This document shows, in pieces, positions 28,170 through 37,016 of a stretch of DNA of 64,000 nt; positions within the stretch are counted from its first letter, which is position 1; the number at the start of each line of letters is the position of its first letter. The stretch comes from Halomarinibacterium sedimenti (lineage in GTDB: Bacteria; Bacteroidota; Bacteroidia; Flavobacteriales; Flavobacteriaceae): positions 62,001 to 126,000 of the forward strand of contig NZ_JAHWDP010000005.1 of NCBI RefSeq assembly GCF_019312585.1, in the 5' to 3' direction. Made by a program: the position numbers and the translations under genes. The notes under the pieces were generated by a model. The model worked only from the letters and a program-made list of their open reading frames with translations. It did not search any database and had not been told where the DNA came from.

Positions 28170-28904
28170 ATGAACAAAGAAACTATCATATTTGGAATCT
28201 ACCCTGTATTAGAAGCTATTAAGTCTAATAAATACATAGACAAACTATTTATCCAAAAAGGAATAGAAAGCCAAAAGATTGAAGAAATTATCTCCCTTTC
28301 GCAACCCAACGGGGTTTCAATTAACTTTGTTCCTATTGAAAAGCTTGACCAATTATCCCGTGCAAACCATCAAGGGATTGTAGCAATCATTTCTCCAATT
28401 GGTTTTAGTAATTTTGAAAACCTGGTGGAAGAAACTTTATCCAAAGATAAAAGCCCCCTATTCCTTGTTTTAGACCAAATAAGTGACGTACGGAATTTTG
28501 GAGCTATTATTAGAACAGCTGAATGTACAGGTGTAGATGCCATTATCATTCAGAAAAAAGGAGGCGCCCCTGTGAGCGGAGATACCGTTAAAACATCGGC
28601 AGGAGCTATTTTTAAGGTACCTATTTGCAAAGTAGACCATATTAAAGATGCTATCTTTTATTTAAAGGGATCAGGAGTTAATGTTATAGGTGCTACGGAA
28701 AAAGCTTCAAAAAGCTTATTTGAGGTGGATTTTAAAGCTCCAACAGCCATTGTTTTAGGTTCTGAAGGAAAAGGGATCACAAAATCTCTATTTAATCTAT
28801 TAGATGAACAAGCTGCCTTACCAATGCTTGGAGAAATTAACTCATTAAATGTTTCAGTTGCTTGTGGTGCCTTTTTATATGAAGTTATAAGACAAAGAAG
28901 ATAG
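28170..28904 (+). CDS. rlmB: 23S rRNA (guanosine-2'-O-)-methyltransferase RlmB (TrmH family)
   Basis: RlmB methylates a ribose in the 23S rRNA peptidyl-transferase region. The 244-residue protein has an N-terminal RNA-binding domain (EAIKSNKYIDKLFIQKG) and the SPOUT catalytic domain with the three SpoU motifs: VRNFGAIIRTAECTGVDAI, IVLGSEGKGI and GEINSLNVSVACGAFLYE. The length is typical. RlmB and its close relatives are hard to tell apart, so the target nucleotide is a family guess. It converges with the rhomboid gene with 3 bases between stops. Confidence 0.88.
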   Translation: MNKETIIFGIYPVLEAIKSNKYIDKLFIQKGIESQKIEEIISLSQPNGVSINFVPIEKLDQLSRANHQGIVAIISPIGFSNFENLVEETLSKDKSPLFLVLDQISDVRNFGAIIRTAECTGVDAIIIQKKGGAPVSGDTVKTSAGAIFKVPICKVDHIKDAIFYLKGSGVNVIGATEKASKSLFEVDFKAPTAIVLGSEGKGITKSLFNLLDEQAALPMLGEINSLNVSVACGAFLYEVIRQRR

Positions 28905-28907
28905 AGC

Positions 28908-29666
28908 CTACTCCCCTTCTTTTTCTTTTCTTTTAAATCTATAAATAATCTTAATATCCTGCTTCGTTTCGGTCTGCTCGGGTTCTGTTTCAGGTTCCTT
29001 AGGTACAATTTCAATAAAATTTCCGTTTTCATCAAAGTGCTTTAAAAAGGGATCCTCTTCTGGGTTATAATCTTCCTTTTCCCAATCGTATTTTTTTTCC
29101 TCAATGGGATTTTTCCTAAACACTAGAGACAGAGCAACTCCTACTATAAAACCAGATAAGTGCCCCTCCCAAGATATTTCTGGATCTATGGGAAAAAGAT
29201 ACCACAATAAGCTTCCATAGAGGAAAACAACCATAAGCGCCAAGGCAGTTAATTGATATTGTTTTGAGAAGATTCCTTTAAAAAAAAGAAAAGCAGCCAA
29301 CATATAAATAATGCCACTAGCACCTATATGCCAAGCCGGTCGTCCTATAAACCAAGTCAACAACCCTGTTAGAAGTAATCCCCACAAAAGTACCTTCCAC
29401 CGGATACTCCTATAAAAATAAAATAAAGAGACACTAAGCACCAACAGTGGAATTGAGTTATTAAATAAATGTTTTAAACTACTATGAATAAATGGAGAAA
29501 AAAGAATTCCTTTAAGTCCTTCAATTTTTTGAGGGAATACACCCCATTTTGTAAAACGTAATCCGTAACTTATCTCTAACCAAAAAACTATCCAAATGGC
29601 TAAAACAAATATTACTGGGTATACTAATACCTCGAAGGTAAATTGAAGCTGTTTATCTGAATTCAT
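28908..29666 (-). CDS. Rhomboid-family intramembrane serine protease
   Basis: Rhomboids cut membrane proteins inside the bilayer. The 252-residue product (start at ATG 29666; the frame opens earlier at 29768 but that start gives an unlikely N-terminus) has about six membrane segments, the catalytic serine in HIGASGIIYML and the catalytic histidine in WEGHLSGFIVG. The C-terminal about 75 residues are a charged soluble tail (EEKKYDWEKEDYNPEEDP) ending in a basic patch. It diverges from rarA. Confidence 0.85.
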   Translation of the reverse strand: MNSDKQLQFTFEVLVYPVIFVLAIWIVFWLEISYGLRFTKWGVFPQKIEGLKGILFSPFIHSSLKHLFNNSIPLLVLSVSLFYFYRSIRWKVLLWGLLLTGLLTWFIGRPAWHIGASGIIYMLAAFLFFKGIFSKQYQLTALALMVVFLYGSLLWYLFPIDPEISWEGHLSGFIVGVALSLVFRKNPIEEKKYDWEKEDYNPEEDPFLKHFDENGNFIEIVPKEPETEPEQTETKQDIKIIYRFKRKEKEGE

Positions 29667-29758
29667 AAATGTATTTATAGCAAAAAATAATCCCAACTCT
29701 AAATTTATGCTATTTTGACAGTAAACACAGTTTTTTAAAATTGTAAATTTACCGCTAT

Positions 29759-31036
29759 ATGAATACACCGTTAGCAGAAAGAATTCGTCCCAAAACTTTA
29801 AAGGACTATCTAAGTCAACAACACTTAGTCGGCTCTAGTGGTGCATTAGTACCCCAAATGAAATCTGGAATGATTTCTTCCATGATATTTTGGGGACCAC
29901 CCGGCACAGGAAAAACAACTTTAGCTACTATTATTGCTGAAGAATCTAAACGCCCCTTTTATACCCTTAGTGCTATTGATAGTGGCGTTGCAGCAGTGCG
30001 AGAGGTTATTGAAAAAGCTAAAAAAGGCGAAGGACTATTTACCACCAAAAACCCAATACTTTTTATAGACGAAATTCACCGGTTTAGTAAATCGCAACAA
30101 GATTCGCTTTTAGGTGCTGTAGAAAAAGGATGGATCACTTTAATTGGTGCCTCCACCGAAAATCCAAGTTTTGAAGTCATCCCCGCTTTATTATCTCGTT
30201 GTCAGGTGTATGTCTTAAAGGCATTTAGTAAGACCGATTTAGAAGATTTATTAAAAAGAGCTATTAAAAAGGACGAACTCCTTCAGAAAAAGAAAATTAA
30301 ATTAAAGGAAACTGAAGCTATTATAAGGCTATCTGGAGGTGACGCTAGGAAACTACTAAACATACTTGAACTTATTGTACTTTCAGAAAAAGAAGAAAAT
30401 GTTACCATCACCAATGAGATGGTGCTTCAGAAAGTACAGAAGAATACGGTACTGTACGATAAAACTGGGGAGCAACATTACGATATTATTTCGGCATTTA
30501 TAAAATCCATACGCGGAAGTGATCCAAATGCCGCGGTATATTGGTTGGCAAGGATGATTGAAGGCGGCGAAGATGTAAAATTTATTGCAAGACGTTTGCT
30601 CATTTCTGCTTCTGAAGATATTGGGTTAGCAAACCCGACAGCTTTGGTACTTGCAAATGCTACTTTTCAAGCAGTAAATACCATAGGAAATCCCGAAGCG
30701 AGAATTATTTTAAGCGAATGCACTGTGTATTTGGCCACATCGCCTAAGAGTAACGCATCCTATAAAGCTATTAAAGACGCTCAGCAGCTCGTAAAGCAAA
30801 CTGGAGACCTATCTGTGCCTTTGTCTATAAGAAATGCTCCTACAAAGCTTATGAAGGAGTTGGGGTATGGAGAAAATTATCAATATGCCCATGACTTTGA
30901 AGGAAATTTTGTCCCACACGAGTTTTTACCCGAAGAAATAAAAGGGACTACTTTATATAGCCCAGGAAATAATGCAAGGGAAAACTCTCTAAAAAGTTAT
31001 TTAAAACAACTTTGGAAAGACAAATACAATTTTTAG
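29759..31036 (+). CDS. rarA: Replication-associated recombination protein A (AAA+ ATPase)
   Basis: RarA (MgsA) is a clamp-loader-like ATPase acting at stalled replication forks. The 425-residue protein shows Walker A WGPPGTGKTTLA (about 45-56), Walker B ILFIDEIHRF (about 100-109), sensor 1 GASTENPSFEV and the sensor 2 region SGGDARKLLN, then the C-terminal tetramerisation domain with GSDPNAAVYWLARMIEGGED. The 3' end overlaps the opposing gene by 4 bases. Confidence 0.96.
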   Translation: MNTPLAERIRPKTLKDYLSQQHLVGSSGALVPQMKSGMISSMIFWGPPGTGKTTLATIIAEESKRPFYTLSAIDSGVAAVREVIEKAKKGEGLFTTKNPILFIDEIHRFSKSQQDSLLGAVEKGWITLIGASTENPSFEVIPALLSRCQVYVLKAFSKTDLEDLLKRAIKKDELLQKKKIKLKETEAIIRLSGGDARKLLNILELIVLSEKEENVTITNEMVLQKVQKNTVLYDKTGEQHYDIISAFIKSIRGSDPNAAVYWLARMIEGGEDVKFIARRLLISASEDIGLANPTALVLANATFQAVNTIGNPEARIILSECTVYLATSPKSNASYKAIKDAQQLVKQTGDLSVPLSIRNAPTKLMKELGYGENYQYAHDFEGNFVPHEFLPEEIKGTTLYSPGNNARENSLKSYLKQLWKDKYNF

Positions 31037-31815
31037 TTACTTTTAGAATAAGTAACTTTTCCGCCTTCTTTTTCCACCGTTAAATTTCCAGAAGTATCAA
31101 AATTGGCAATATATCGTTGCTCCTTTTCGTCTTCAAAAAATACCACACCTTCAACCACAAATACTTTTCCGGTATATTTTAATCCATCACTAGCTTCTGC
31201 TGTTTCTTCATACAGGCTAAAGCCTTCGTTTGTTTTTCGTAATAAAAAAGATTTACCGGCATTTGTATAGTTTGCATATTTTGAAACTGGGAGATGGAGT
31301 GGATTATCTTTTTGGGAAACTACTTCTGCTTCCACTTTCTTTTCTTCCTTTCTTTCTGAAGAATCCTCAAAATCTTTTAATACCCGTACTTCCTTTTGCT
31401 GCACAAATAAGGCCTCAATACTCTCAAATGCTCTTCTCATGGCCTGATTATAAGTTTTACTATACTCCTTTAGCTTACTTTTTCCTTCTTCACTAGTGTA
31501 AATCACATTTCCTTCACAATCTTTAATATAAATAGTCACTCTTGTCCAAACAAAATTTGGATCTCCTGTTACCTCGGCTCGTAATCCGTCACAACGTCTT
31601 ACATCGGGTAACTCGTCATCAAAATACGCATGAAATCCATGTTTATTAAAAAGAAACTTTAATAGGGAATTAAGCTGATATTGATCATCACTAAACTGAA
31701 AATCAAATTTCTTGGGAACCACTATAAAACTGTAATTACTTAATTTTTCTTTTTGTGAATACCCACTAAACACAAAAGCTAAAGAAAACACGAATGCAAT
31801 TATAAGTTTATTCAT
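31033..31815 (-). CDS. Secreted protein of unknown function
   Basis: A 260-residue protein with a signal peptide (cleavage near GYSQKEKL). The N-terminal part (about 20-125) resembles small periplasmic domains of Bacteroidota envelope proteins, with FIVVPKKFDFQFSDDQYQLN and ARREFESIEALF-like helix (here AMRRAFESIEALFVQQKE); a charged linker follows, then a short beta-rich C-terminal region. I do not recognise a named family. It is the last gene of the minus-strand envelope cluster, overlapping the DUF5723 gene by 4 bases (ATGA type), so it is probably cotranslated and works with it. Confidence 0.55.
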   Translation of the reverse strand: MNKLIIAFVFSLAFVFSGYSQKEKLSNYSFIVVPKKFDFQFSDDQYQLNSLLKFLFNKHGFHAYFDDELPDVRRCDGLRAEVTGDPNFVWTRVTIYIKDCEGNVIYTSEEGKSKLKEYSKTYNQAMRRAFESIEALFVQQKEVRVLKDFEDSSERKEEKKVEAEVVSQKDNPLHLPVSKYANYTNAGKSFLLRKTNEGFSLYEETAEASDGLKYTGKVFVVEGVVFFEDEKEQRYIANFDTSGNLTVEKEGGKVTYSKSN

Positions 31816-33218
31816 TGGTCATAAATTTTTATATTGAAACCTAATTGCAAAGATATACTTTTTGATTTTGCAAGGTTCCCATATTGAAGCATATTATCTG
31901 CCGCAAGGTAAAAATTAAACTTACCAAAATCTCCAACAATACCAGCTCCTACATTTGAATAGGAATATGAATCCACTGTATATGTAACTTTTGCCGCTAG
32001 AAAATTAAAAAGCTTTCGATAATAAAAAAGCGTTCCTGCCATTTGAGGCCCTTTGGGACGCATAATACTGTAGTATTGTACTCCTAGGGCTTGCTCCCGC
32101 TCAACGCCTCCCCCTTTATTTAGACAATCGCATACATCACCCCCTCCTGTAATTTTTCCAAAACTATATTGCAAACTGGCATTCATTTTTAAAGGTCTTA
32201 GTTGCGAATATTTGTCATAGAGAGTGTCAATAGGTATTTCTCTTTCAATTTCATCTTCTAAATCATCGTAATATGGAAAGGTTTCTTCTCCTTCGCTTAA
32301 AGGAGGAAAAATTAATTCAATTCCGTTTAACACATAATCGCCACTGGCTCGATAACTCTCTACATCTTTAGAATGAAAAATAACACCTATGTCCAAAAGG
32401 CTTGCACTAGCCGTCCAATGACTATTTATAGTATACGTAGCACCTACATCCACACCAACTCCTAAATTACCTCCTAAAAGTGCCTTTCCTAGTAACTTTC
32501 CTCCTGTTGCATCTCCATCTAAAGATGCAATACCCGAAGTTTCTACCATCACATTGGCATCTTCAACGATATGTTCATAGATATTAGGAGCATCAGCTTC
32601 AGCCAAACGGGTTACAAAAGTTCCGCGGTTATTGGTACTTCTAAAACTCATAATGCTAGAATATACTTTTGCTCTTGCTCCTACAGTAAGTTTACTTGAA
32701 ATGGCTTTATTAGCACCAAAGTGATACACGGTAAGTAAATCCCCTGTGGTACTTATTTCACCTAAATCGAAAGGATAGTCTAGATAGTTTGCATTACCTT
32801 CCCAAGCTAGAATAGCCAAATCTCTTGGGAAATAACTTATAAAATCGAATTCTTCGTAAATACCTGCAGAAAAATAAATGTCTTTCTTTGAGCGCCACCC
32901 AAAACTAATAAGTTCCAATTGCTGCGTGGCCGTGAAAAAGTCGGTGTTTTTCATTTCAATGATTTTACGTTCAATCTTTGCATTAATGTCTTCTCCTGTC
33001 TCGCCAAAAATATCATACACACTTACTCCGGACGAACCTCCATTAATATGAAACTGTGAAAAAAAGGGAATACCAAAGTGCTTTTTTTGCGGTATTATAG
33101 TTCCAGGGTTTAACAATAAACTTTGTGGCACCTCATTAAAACCATAAAGTACTTGCTTGTTTTGGGCAAAACCCATCGTGAGCCCGAAGGCTAAGAAAAA
33201 AACTAGTATAACTCTCAT
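31812..33218 (-). CDS. DUF5723-family outer-membrane protein
   Basis: The 468-residue product has a signal peptide (ending GFAQNKQ) and a pattern of amphipathic beta strands typical of an outer-membrane barrel, starting with YGFNEVPQSLLLNPGTIIPQ, the hallmark opening of DUF5723 proteins. Several loop segments are rich in Gly and charged residues, including CDCLNKGGGVEREQ. Function is unknown in the family. It lies between a lipoprotein and a secreted protein with tight spacing, suggesting one envelope complex. Confidence 0.75.
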   Translation of the reverse strand: MRVILVFFLAFGLTMGFAQNKQVLYGFNEVPQSLLLNPGTIIPQKKHFGIPFFSQFHINGGSSGVSVYDIFGETGEDINAKIERKIIEMKNTDFFTATQQLELISFGWRSKKDIYFSAGIYEEFDFISYFPRDLAILAWEGNANYLDYPFDLGEISTTGDLLTVYHFGANKAISSKLTVGARAKVYSSIMSFRSTNNRGTFVTRLAEADAPNIYEHIVEDANVMVETSGIASLDGDATGGKLLGKALLGGNLGVGVDVGATYTINSHWTASASLLDIGVIFHSKDVESYRASGDYVLNGIELIFPPLSEGEETFPYYDDLEDEIEREIPIDTLYDKYSQLRPLKMNASLQYSFGKITGGGDVCDCLNKGGGVEREQALGVQYYSIMRPKGPQMAGTLFYYRKLFNFLAAKVTYTVDSYSYSNVGAGIVGDFGKFNFYLAADNMLQYGNLAKSKSISLQLGFNIKIYDQ

Positions 33219-33222
33219 AGTA

Positions 33223-33780
33223 TTAGTCTCTCTCCTTAATCTCTAAATAATATGTGGTTTTGGACTTGAGGTTAAGCTCTCCTTCCAAGGTAGCATCTGA
33301 GGATGGAATGGTAACAGAAACCACGACTTTATCAGATTGTGTAAGTTGTAAAATCTCCTCTCCTTCAACGGATTCGGTAAATTCGGTAATTACAGGACTT
33401 GAGGGAGTTCCCATTTCTACAAAAGTGGAAGTGAAATATTTTTCAACATTGAGGGAATCTAAAAACTGAAAATCGGCTTGAAAACTTCGTGGTATGCTAT
33501 TATTAAATATGAAAAGAAAATCGGCTTTCAGCAAGCTTTCTTGAGTATCTGTATCGTCCAAAAATCGTATATCTGTTGTGTCTCTAACCGTTAATCGCGG
33601 TGTATTGCTTACGTCATCAAAAAAATCGTTTGCTACTAAATTGAAATAAATTAAATCTAATTCTACTATAGGCGTTATTGTAACATCTTGTGCTTGATTA
33701 AAATCGGTATCCTTAACACAGGAAAAAAATAATAAAGTAAAAAGCACACCCAAAACTGGGAATTGCAGGTTCTTTTTCAT
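33223..33780 (-). CDS. Lipoprotein of unknown function
   Basis: A 185-residue lipoprotein (signal ending LLFFSCVKDT, Cys21). The mature part is acidic and beta-rich (VELDLIYFNLVANDFFDD, ADFLFIFNNSIPRSFQADFQ). I recognise no domain. It lies 4 bases before the DUF5723 gene and 48 bases after the HAD gene, so it is likely part of the same transcript and a partner of the barrel. Confidence 0.55.
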   Translation of the reverse strand: MKKNLQFPVLGVLFTLLFFSCVKDTDFNQAQDVTITPIVELDLIYFNLVANDFFDDVSNTPRLTVRDTTDIRFLDDTDTQESLLKADFLFIFNNSIPRSFQADFQFLDSLNVEKYFTSTFVEMGTPSSPVITEFTESVEGEEILQLTQSDKVVVSVTIPSSDATLEGELNLKSKTTYYLEIKERD

Positions 33781-33827
33781 GTTGGGGGTTTTAAAGGTTA
33801 ACGTAGTTTTGTACGCAAATAGTATAG

Positions 33828-34514
33828 TTATAGATGTTTCTTGATTTCCAAAATACTGTCAATCACTCTATATTGCGATGGAATTGTCTCTTTACGATAG
33901 TTGTAAAATAGGGTTTCCATTCCTACAGCTTCCGCTCCTAAAATATCTGCTTCAAAAGTATCTCCTACCATAAGGCTCACTTTGGGAACTGTCACTGCTT
34001 TTTCGAGTGCCTTTTCAAATATAACAGGATTGGGCTTCTTTAACCCTACCTCTTCGGAAGTGGTTACGGTTTTAAAAAAAGGAGAAATGCCACTATTTTT
34101 TAGTTTTAAATGCTGTACTTCCTCAAAACCATTGGTAATTATATGCAGTAAATATTTTTCAGAAAGGTATTGCAAAACATCTATGACACCTTCAAAAAGA
34201 TAATTGTTTTTAGGAAGTTCGTCTATGTAGGAAGTGGCTAATTCATCTAAATCTGTATCACTATAATGAATTCCAAAAGGTTGAAAGGCTTCAAAAAAAC
34301 GTCCTCGTCTTAGTTCTTGTTTGGTGACTCTTTCTTCTCGATAACGTTTCCAATATTCAAAATTAATGGGCTCATAAATTTTCATAAACTCGTCCAAATC
34401 AATAGAAATGGAGTGAATCTGAAACAACTGTTCAAATGCCATCCTAGAATTTCTATCAAAATCCCAAAGGGTATGATCTAAGTCGAAAAATATATGTTGA
34501 ATACGGTCACGCAT
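33828..34514 (-). CDS. HAD-family hydrolase, YjjG-type nucleotidase-like
   Basis: HAD phosphatases with this arrangement remove phosphate from non-canonical pyrimidine nucleotides and similar small molecules. The 228 residues show motif I HIFFDLDHTLWD (nucleophile Asp11, acid Asp13), motif II around LHIITNGFEE, motif III lysine in EEVGLKKPNPVIF, and motif IV MVGDTFEADILGA. The cap domain is helical (residues about 20-95). Its start overlaps the end of the deacetylase-like gene by 8 bases. The exact substrate cannot be told from sequence. Confidence 0.8.
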   Translation of the reverse strand: MRDRIQHIFFDLDHTLWDFDRNSRMAFEQLFQIHSISIDLDEFMKIYEPINFEYWKRYREERVTKQELRRGRFFEAFQPFGIHYSDTDLDELATSYIDELPKNNYLFEGVIDVLQYLSEKYLLHIITNGFEEVQHLKLKNSGISPFFKTVTTSEEVGLKKPNPVIFEKALEKAVTVPKVSLMVGDTFEADILGAEAVGMETLFYNYRKETIPSQYRVIDSILEIKKHL

Positions 34515-35799
34515 GTGGGTTCAATTTTTCTGAAAATAAATAACGCCACGTTTTGTTTTCACGCCTTTGTTCAAAATCTCTATTCGAAAAGAAAAATATA
34601 AAAGTTCCGTTTACTTGTTTCACCCAATTGTACACTTGCATAATGGTTCCTTCGGTATCTTTTTCTTTTCCAAGGGTAAGCGCCAAAGATTTCCCAATTA
34701 CGGGTTGTAATACTAATGGAGTTTTCACTTCGTAATCTAGATCATAAAACAAAAAAGGCGTGCACGTTCCTGCTCTAAAACCTATTTCATTGTAATAAAA
34801 CATGGTAAAATCATTTTTTACCTCAAGCTCTACCAAGTTTCTATATACCAACGGCAAATTGACAAGTTGTCTATCGTTAGTAGAACTTTGAAGCGTTCTG
34901 TGGGTAATTTCTTCGAGTTGAAATCGTTCAACTTTTAATTTTTCGTACTCTTCTACCGAGTAAAACGAAAACATAAGGCCTACTTCGCAATAATCTGCAA
35001 CATATTTCACCAAGCTTTTAAAAGTTTGTCTTTTGGTGTTAAAATCCTCTCGATAGGAAAAAGCTTCCCCCAATAAAAAGAAAATAGTAAGTTTGGAGGC
35101 ACTATTGCGAACATTATTTAACATCCATGAAAAAGTATCATACGGGTCTTTTCTGAGATGTAACAAAACACGTATTCTTAAAAAGAAACGGCCTAATTTA
35201 AGTTTCCAAAGGTCTCCACCAAAACCTAAAATATTGCGCAAGACACCGCGTTGTAAAAACTCGAAAGGGCGCTTGGCTTCTATAACATTATGAATCGTTA
35301 ATTGTTTATTAGGAAACTCCATTTGTGGAAAAGCTTCCAAAAGAATTTCTTTAAACCGATGTCCCCATAAATCTACCACAGGTTGTTTTAAGAAACCTTC
35401 CTTATAGGCTAGACTTTCGGTTGCAGGGAATCTGCCTAATTCATCTTTTACGTGTGGTAAATATTCTTCGTATCGACTTAGTAAATAAAAGGCAGCAGCA
35501 AAAATATCGAAGGGTAATGAACTTTTTTCAGTAGCTTGAAAAAAGCCAACCGTTTCGCCCCAAGGACGAACTGAAATCTCGACATCCTCAAATCCTTGTT
35601 GATTTAATAACCCATGAGCATAGATAAAAACTTCATTTCCTAAGGGTTGTTTTCCATAGGATATTTTAGGCCCTTGGTAGGCGATAAATTCTTCAATAGT
35701 GGTTGTAAAGTCGACAGGAATTTTTAAAATTCTAGTACAAATATGCTTAAAGCTATAATCGATACGGGGAGTAACTTTTTGAGTGTAAATAAGAAGCAT
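34507..35799 (-). CDS. Polysaccharide-deacetylase-like protein lacking catalytic residues
   Basis: The 430-residue protein matches the Bacteroidota deacetylase-like family: the N-terminal half (about residues 96-146) has DIFAAAFYLLSRYEEYLPHV and RFPATESLAYKEG, and the later GFRAGTCTPFLFYDL (340-354) is also conserved. However, at the usual catalytic Asp-Asp motif (TFDIDxA) it reads TIHNVIEA (168-175), at the metal-binding VGLHPS motif it reads VGLMFS (273-278), and the RQHxL position reads RQLVNL (310-315). It is therefore probably not an active metal-dependent deacetylase; it may bind glycan or act as a scaffold. The motif comparisons are from memory of the family. It is first in the minus-strand cluster; its start is 6 bases after the radC stop. 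Confidence 0.65.
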   Translation of the reverse strand: MLLIYTQKVTPRIDYSFKHICTRILKIPVDFTTTIEEFIAYQGPKISYGKQPLGNEVFIYAHGLLNQQGFEDVEISVRPWGETVGFFQATEKSSLPFDIFAAAFYLLSRYEEYLPHVKDELGRFPATESLAYKEGFLKQPVVDLWGHRFKEILLEAFPQMEFPNKQLTIHNVIEAKRPFEFLQRGVLRNILGFGGDLWKLKLGRFFLRIRVLLHLRKDPYDTFSWMLNNVRNSASKLTIFFLLGEAFSYREDFNTKRQTFKSLVKYVADYCEVGLMFSFYSVEEYEKLKVERFQLEEITHRTLQSSTNDRQLVNLPLVYRNLVELEVKNDFTMFYYNEIGFRAGTCTPFLFYDLDYEVKTPLVLQPVIGKSLALTLGKEKDTEGTIMQVYNWVKQVNGTFIFFFSNRDFEQRRENKTWRYLFSEKLNPHA

Positions 35800-35805
35800 A
35801 TAGGA

Positions 35806-36555
35806 CTACAGCATTTGTTCGTCGGCAAAGCTAAAATACGCTTTTTCGGTTACAATAAGATGGTCCAAAACTTTAATATCAAGGCTTTCTCCTGCAGTTT
35901 TTAATTTTTTGGTTAACTGAATATCTGCTTGACTGGGTTTTAATGTCCCGGAAGGATGATTATGAGCCAAAATGACGGCAACGGCTCCTAATTGAATGGC
36001 GTTTTTAAATACCAACCGAACATCCACTACGGTACCTGTCATACCTCCTTTACTAAGTTGTGTAGTTTGTAATACTTTGTTTGAATTGTTTAAATAGACA
36101 ATCCAAAACTCTTCGTGAGCCAAATCGCCAATGATAGGCTGCATCAATTCAAACACCGAAAGACTTGAGGTAATTTTCTTTTTCTGAAGTGCTTCTTCTC
36201 CCCTTCTTCTTCGACCCAATTCTAAAGCGGCTGCTATGGTAATGGCCTTTGCTTCTCCTATCCCTTTAAACTGCATTAAATCCTGAATGGAAAGTTTACC
36301 AAGTTCACTTAAATTGTTATCTGCTGAAGCCAAAATCCGCTGACTTAAACTCACGGCACTTTCATCGCGACTCCCAGAACCAATTAAAATAGCAACCAGC
36401 TCTGCATCGCTTAAAGCAGCCCGTCCTTTGAGTAGTAACTTTTCACGCGGACGGTCGTCCTCGTTCCAACTTTTAATGGAAAAAGATGTTGTATTGCTCC
36501 CCACAATATTACTTTTCAATAAAGATAATAATGTATCTTTAAACTGAAAAATCAT
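35806..36555 (-). CDS. radC: RadC family JAB-domain protein
   Basis: The product has an N-terminal helix-hairpin-helix region (ELGKLSIQDLMQFKGIGEAK) and a C-terminal JAB/MPN metalloprotease-like domain with the zinc motif HNHPSGTLKPSQAD preceded by Glu. The old name radC survives although a DNA repair role has been withdrawn; the family's function is unclear. With ATG 36555 it is 249 residues. That leaves 15 bases to the divergent start at 36571, so a later start is possible: GTG at 36507 gives MGSNTTSFSIKSWNEDDRPR, beginning near where the family usually starts. Confidence 0.85.
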   Translation of the reverse strand: MIFQFKDTLLSLLKSNIVGSNTTSFSIKSWNEDDRPREKLLLKGRAALSDAELVAILIGSGSRDESAVSLSQRILASADNNLSELGKLSIQDLMQFKGIGEAKAITIAAALELGRRRRGEEALQKKKITSSLSVFELMQPIIGDLAHEEFWIVYLNNSNKVLQTTQLSKGGMTGTVVDVRLVFKNAIQLGAVAVILAHNHPSGTLKPSQADIQLTKKLKTAGESLDIKVLDHLIVTEKAYFSFADEQML

Positions 36556-36570
36556 GCTAAAATTAATACC

Positions 36571-37014
36571 ATGAAAAATCTTTTTGAAGAATCTGTGTAT
36601 AACGAGATACGAGAAAGACTTAACAACCTCAACGAAAATAGTGAACGACAATGGGGCAAGATGACCCACGGGCAAATGATGCATCATTGTCAAGGCCCAT
36701 TTAATATTATGTTAGGCAAAAATGACTACGGAATGAAGCCCAATTGGCTTGCTAAAGTGTTTTTTAAAAAATCACTTTACAATGACAAACTTTGGCGTAA
36801 AAATTTGCCAACAGCATCATTTTTAAAGGAAACCGAACCGCGTGATTTCCAGGTAGAAAAAAAGAATCTTGAAGGGTTATTAGATGAGTTTAACTCACAA
36901 AGAGACCGAGATCATTGGCCAGAGCATCCAGGATTTGGGTATTTTACTAAAGAACAATATGGGCAAATGCAGTACAAGCATCTAGACCATCATTTAAGAC
37001 AATTTGGTGTTTAA
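36571..37014 (+). CDS. DUF1569-domain protein (DinB-like fold)
   Basis: A 147-residue soluble protein with the DUF1569 pattern: GKMTHGQMMHHCQGPFNIML near residue 30 and LDHHLRQFGV at the end. The histidines at these sites resemble the metal triad of the DinB/YfiT fold. Biochemical role is unknown. It is 2 bases ahead of the PaiB-like gene, so the two are cotranscribed. Confidence 0.75.
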   Translation: MKNLFEESVYNEIRERLNNLNENSERQWGKMTHGQMMHHCQGPFNIMLGKNDYGMKPNWLAKVFFKKSLYNDKLWRKNLPTASFLKETEPRDFQVEKKNLEGLLDEFNSQRDRDHWPEHPGFGYFTKEQYGQMQYKHLDHHLRQFGV

Positions 37015-37016
37015 AT

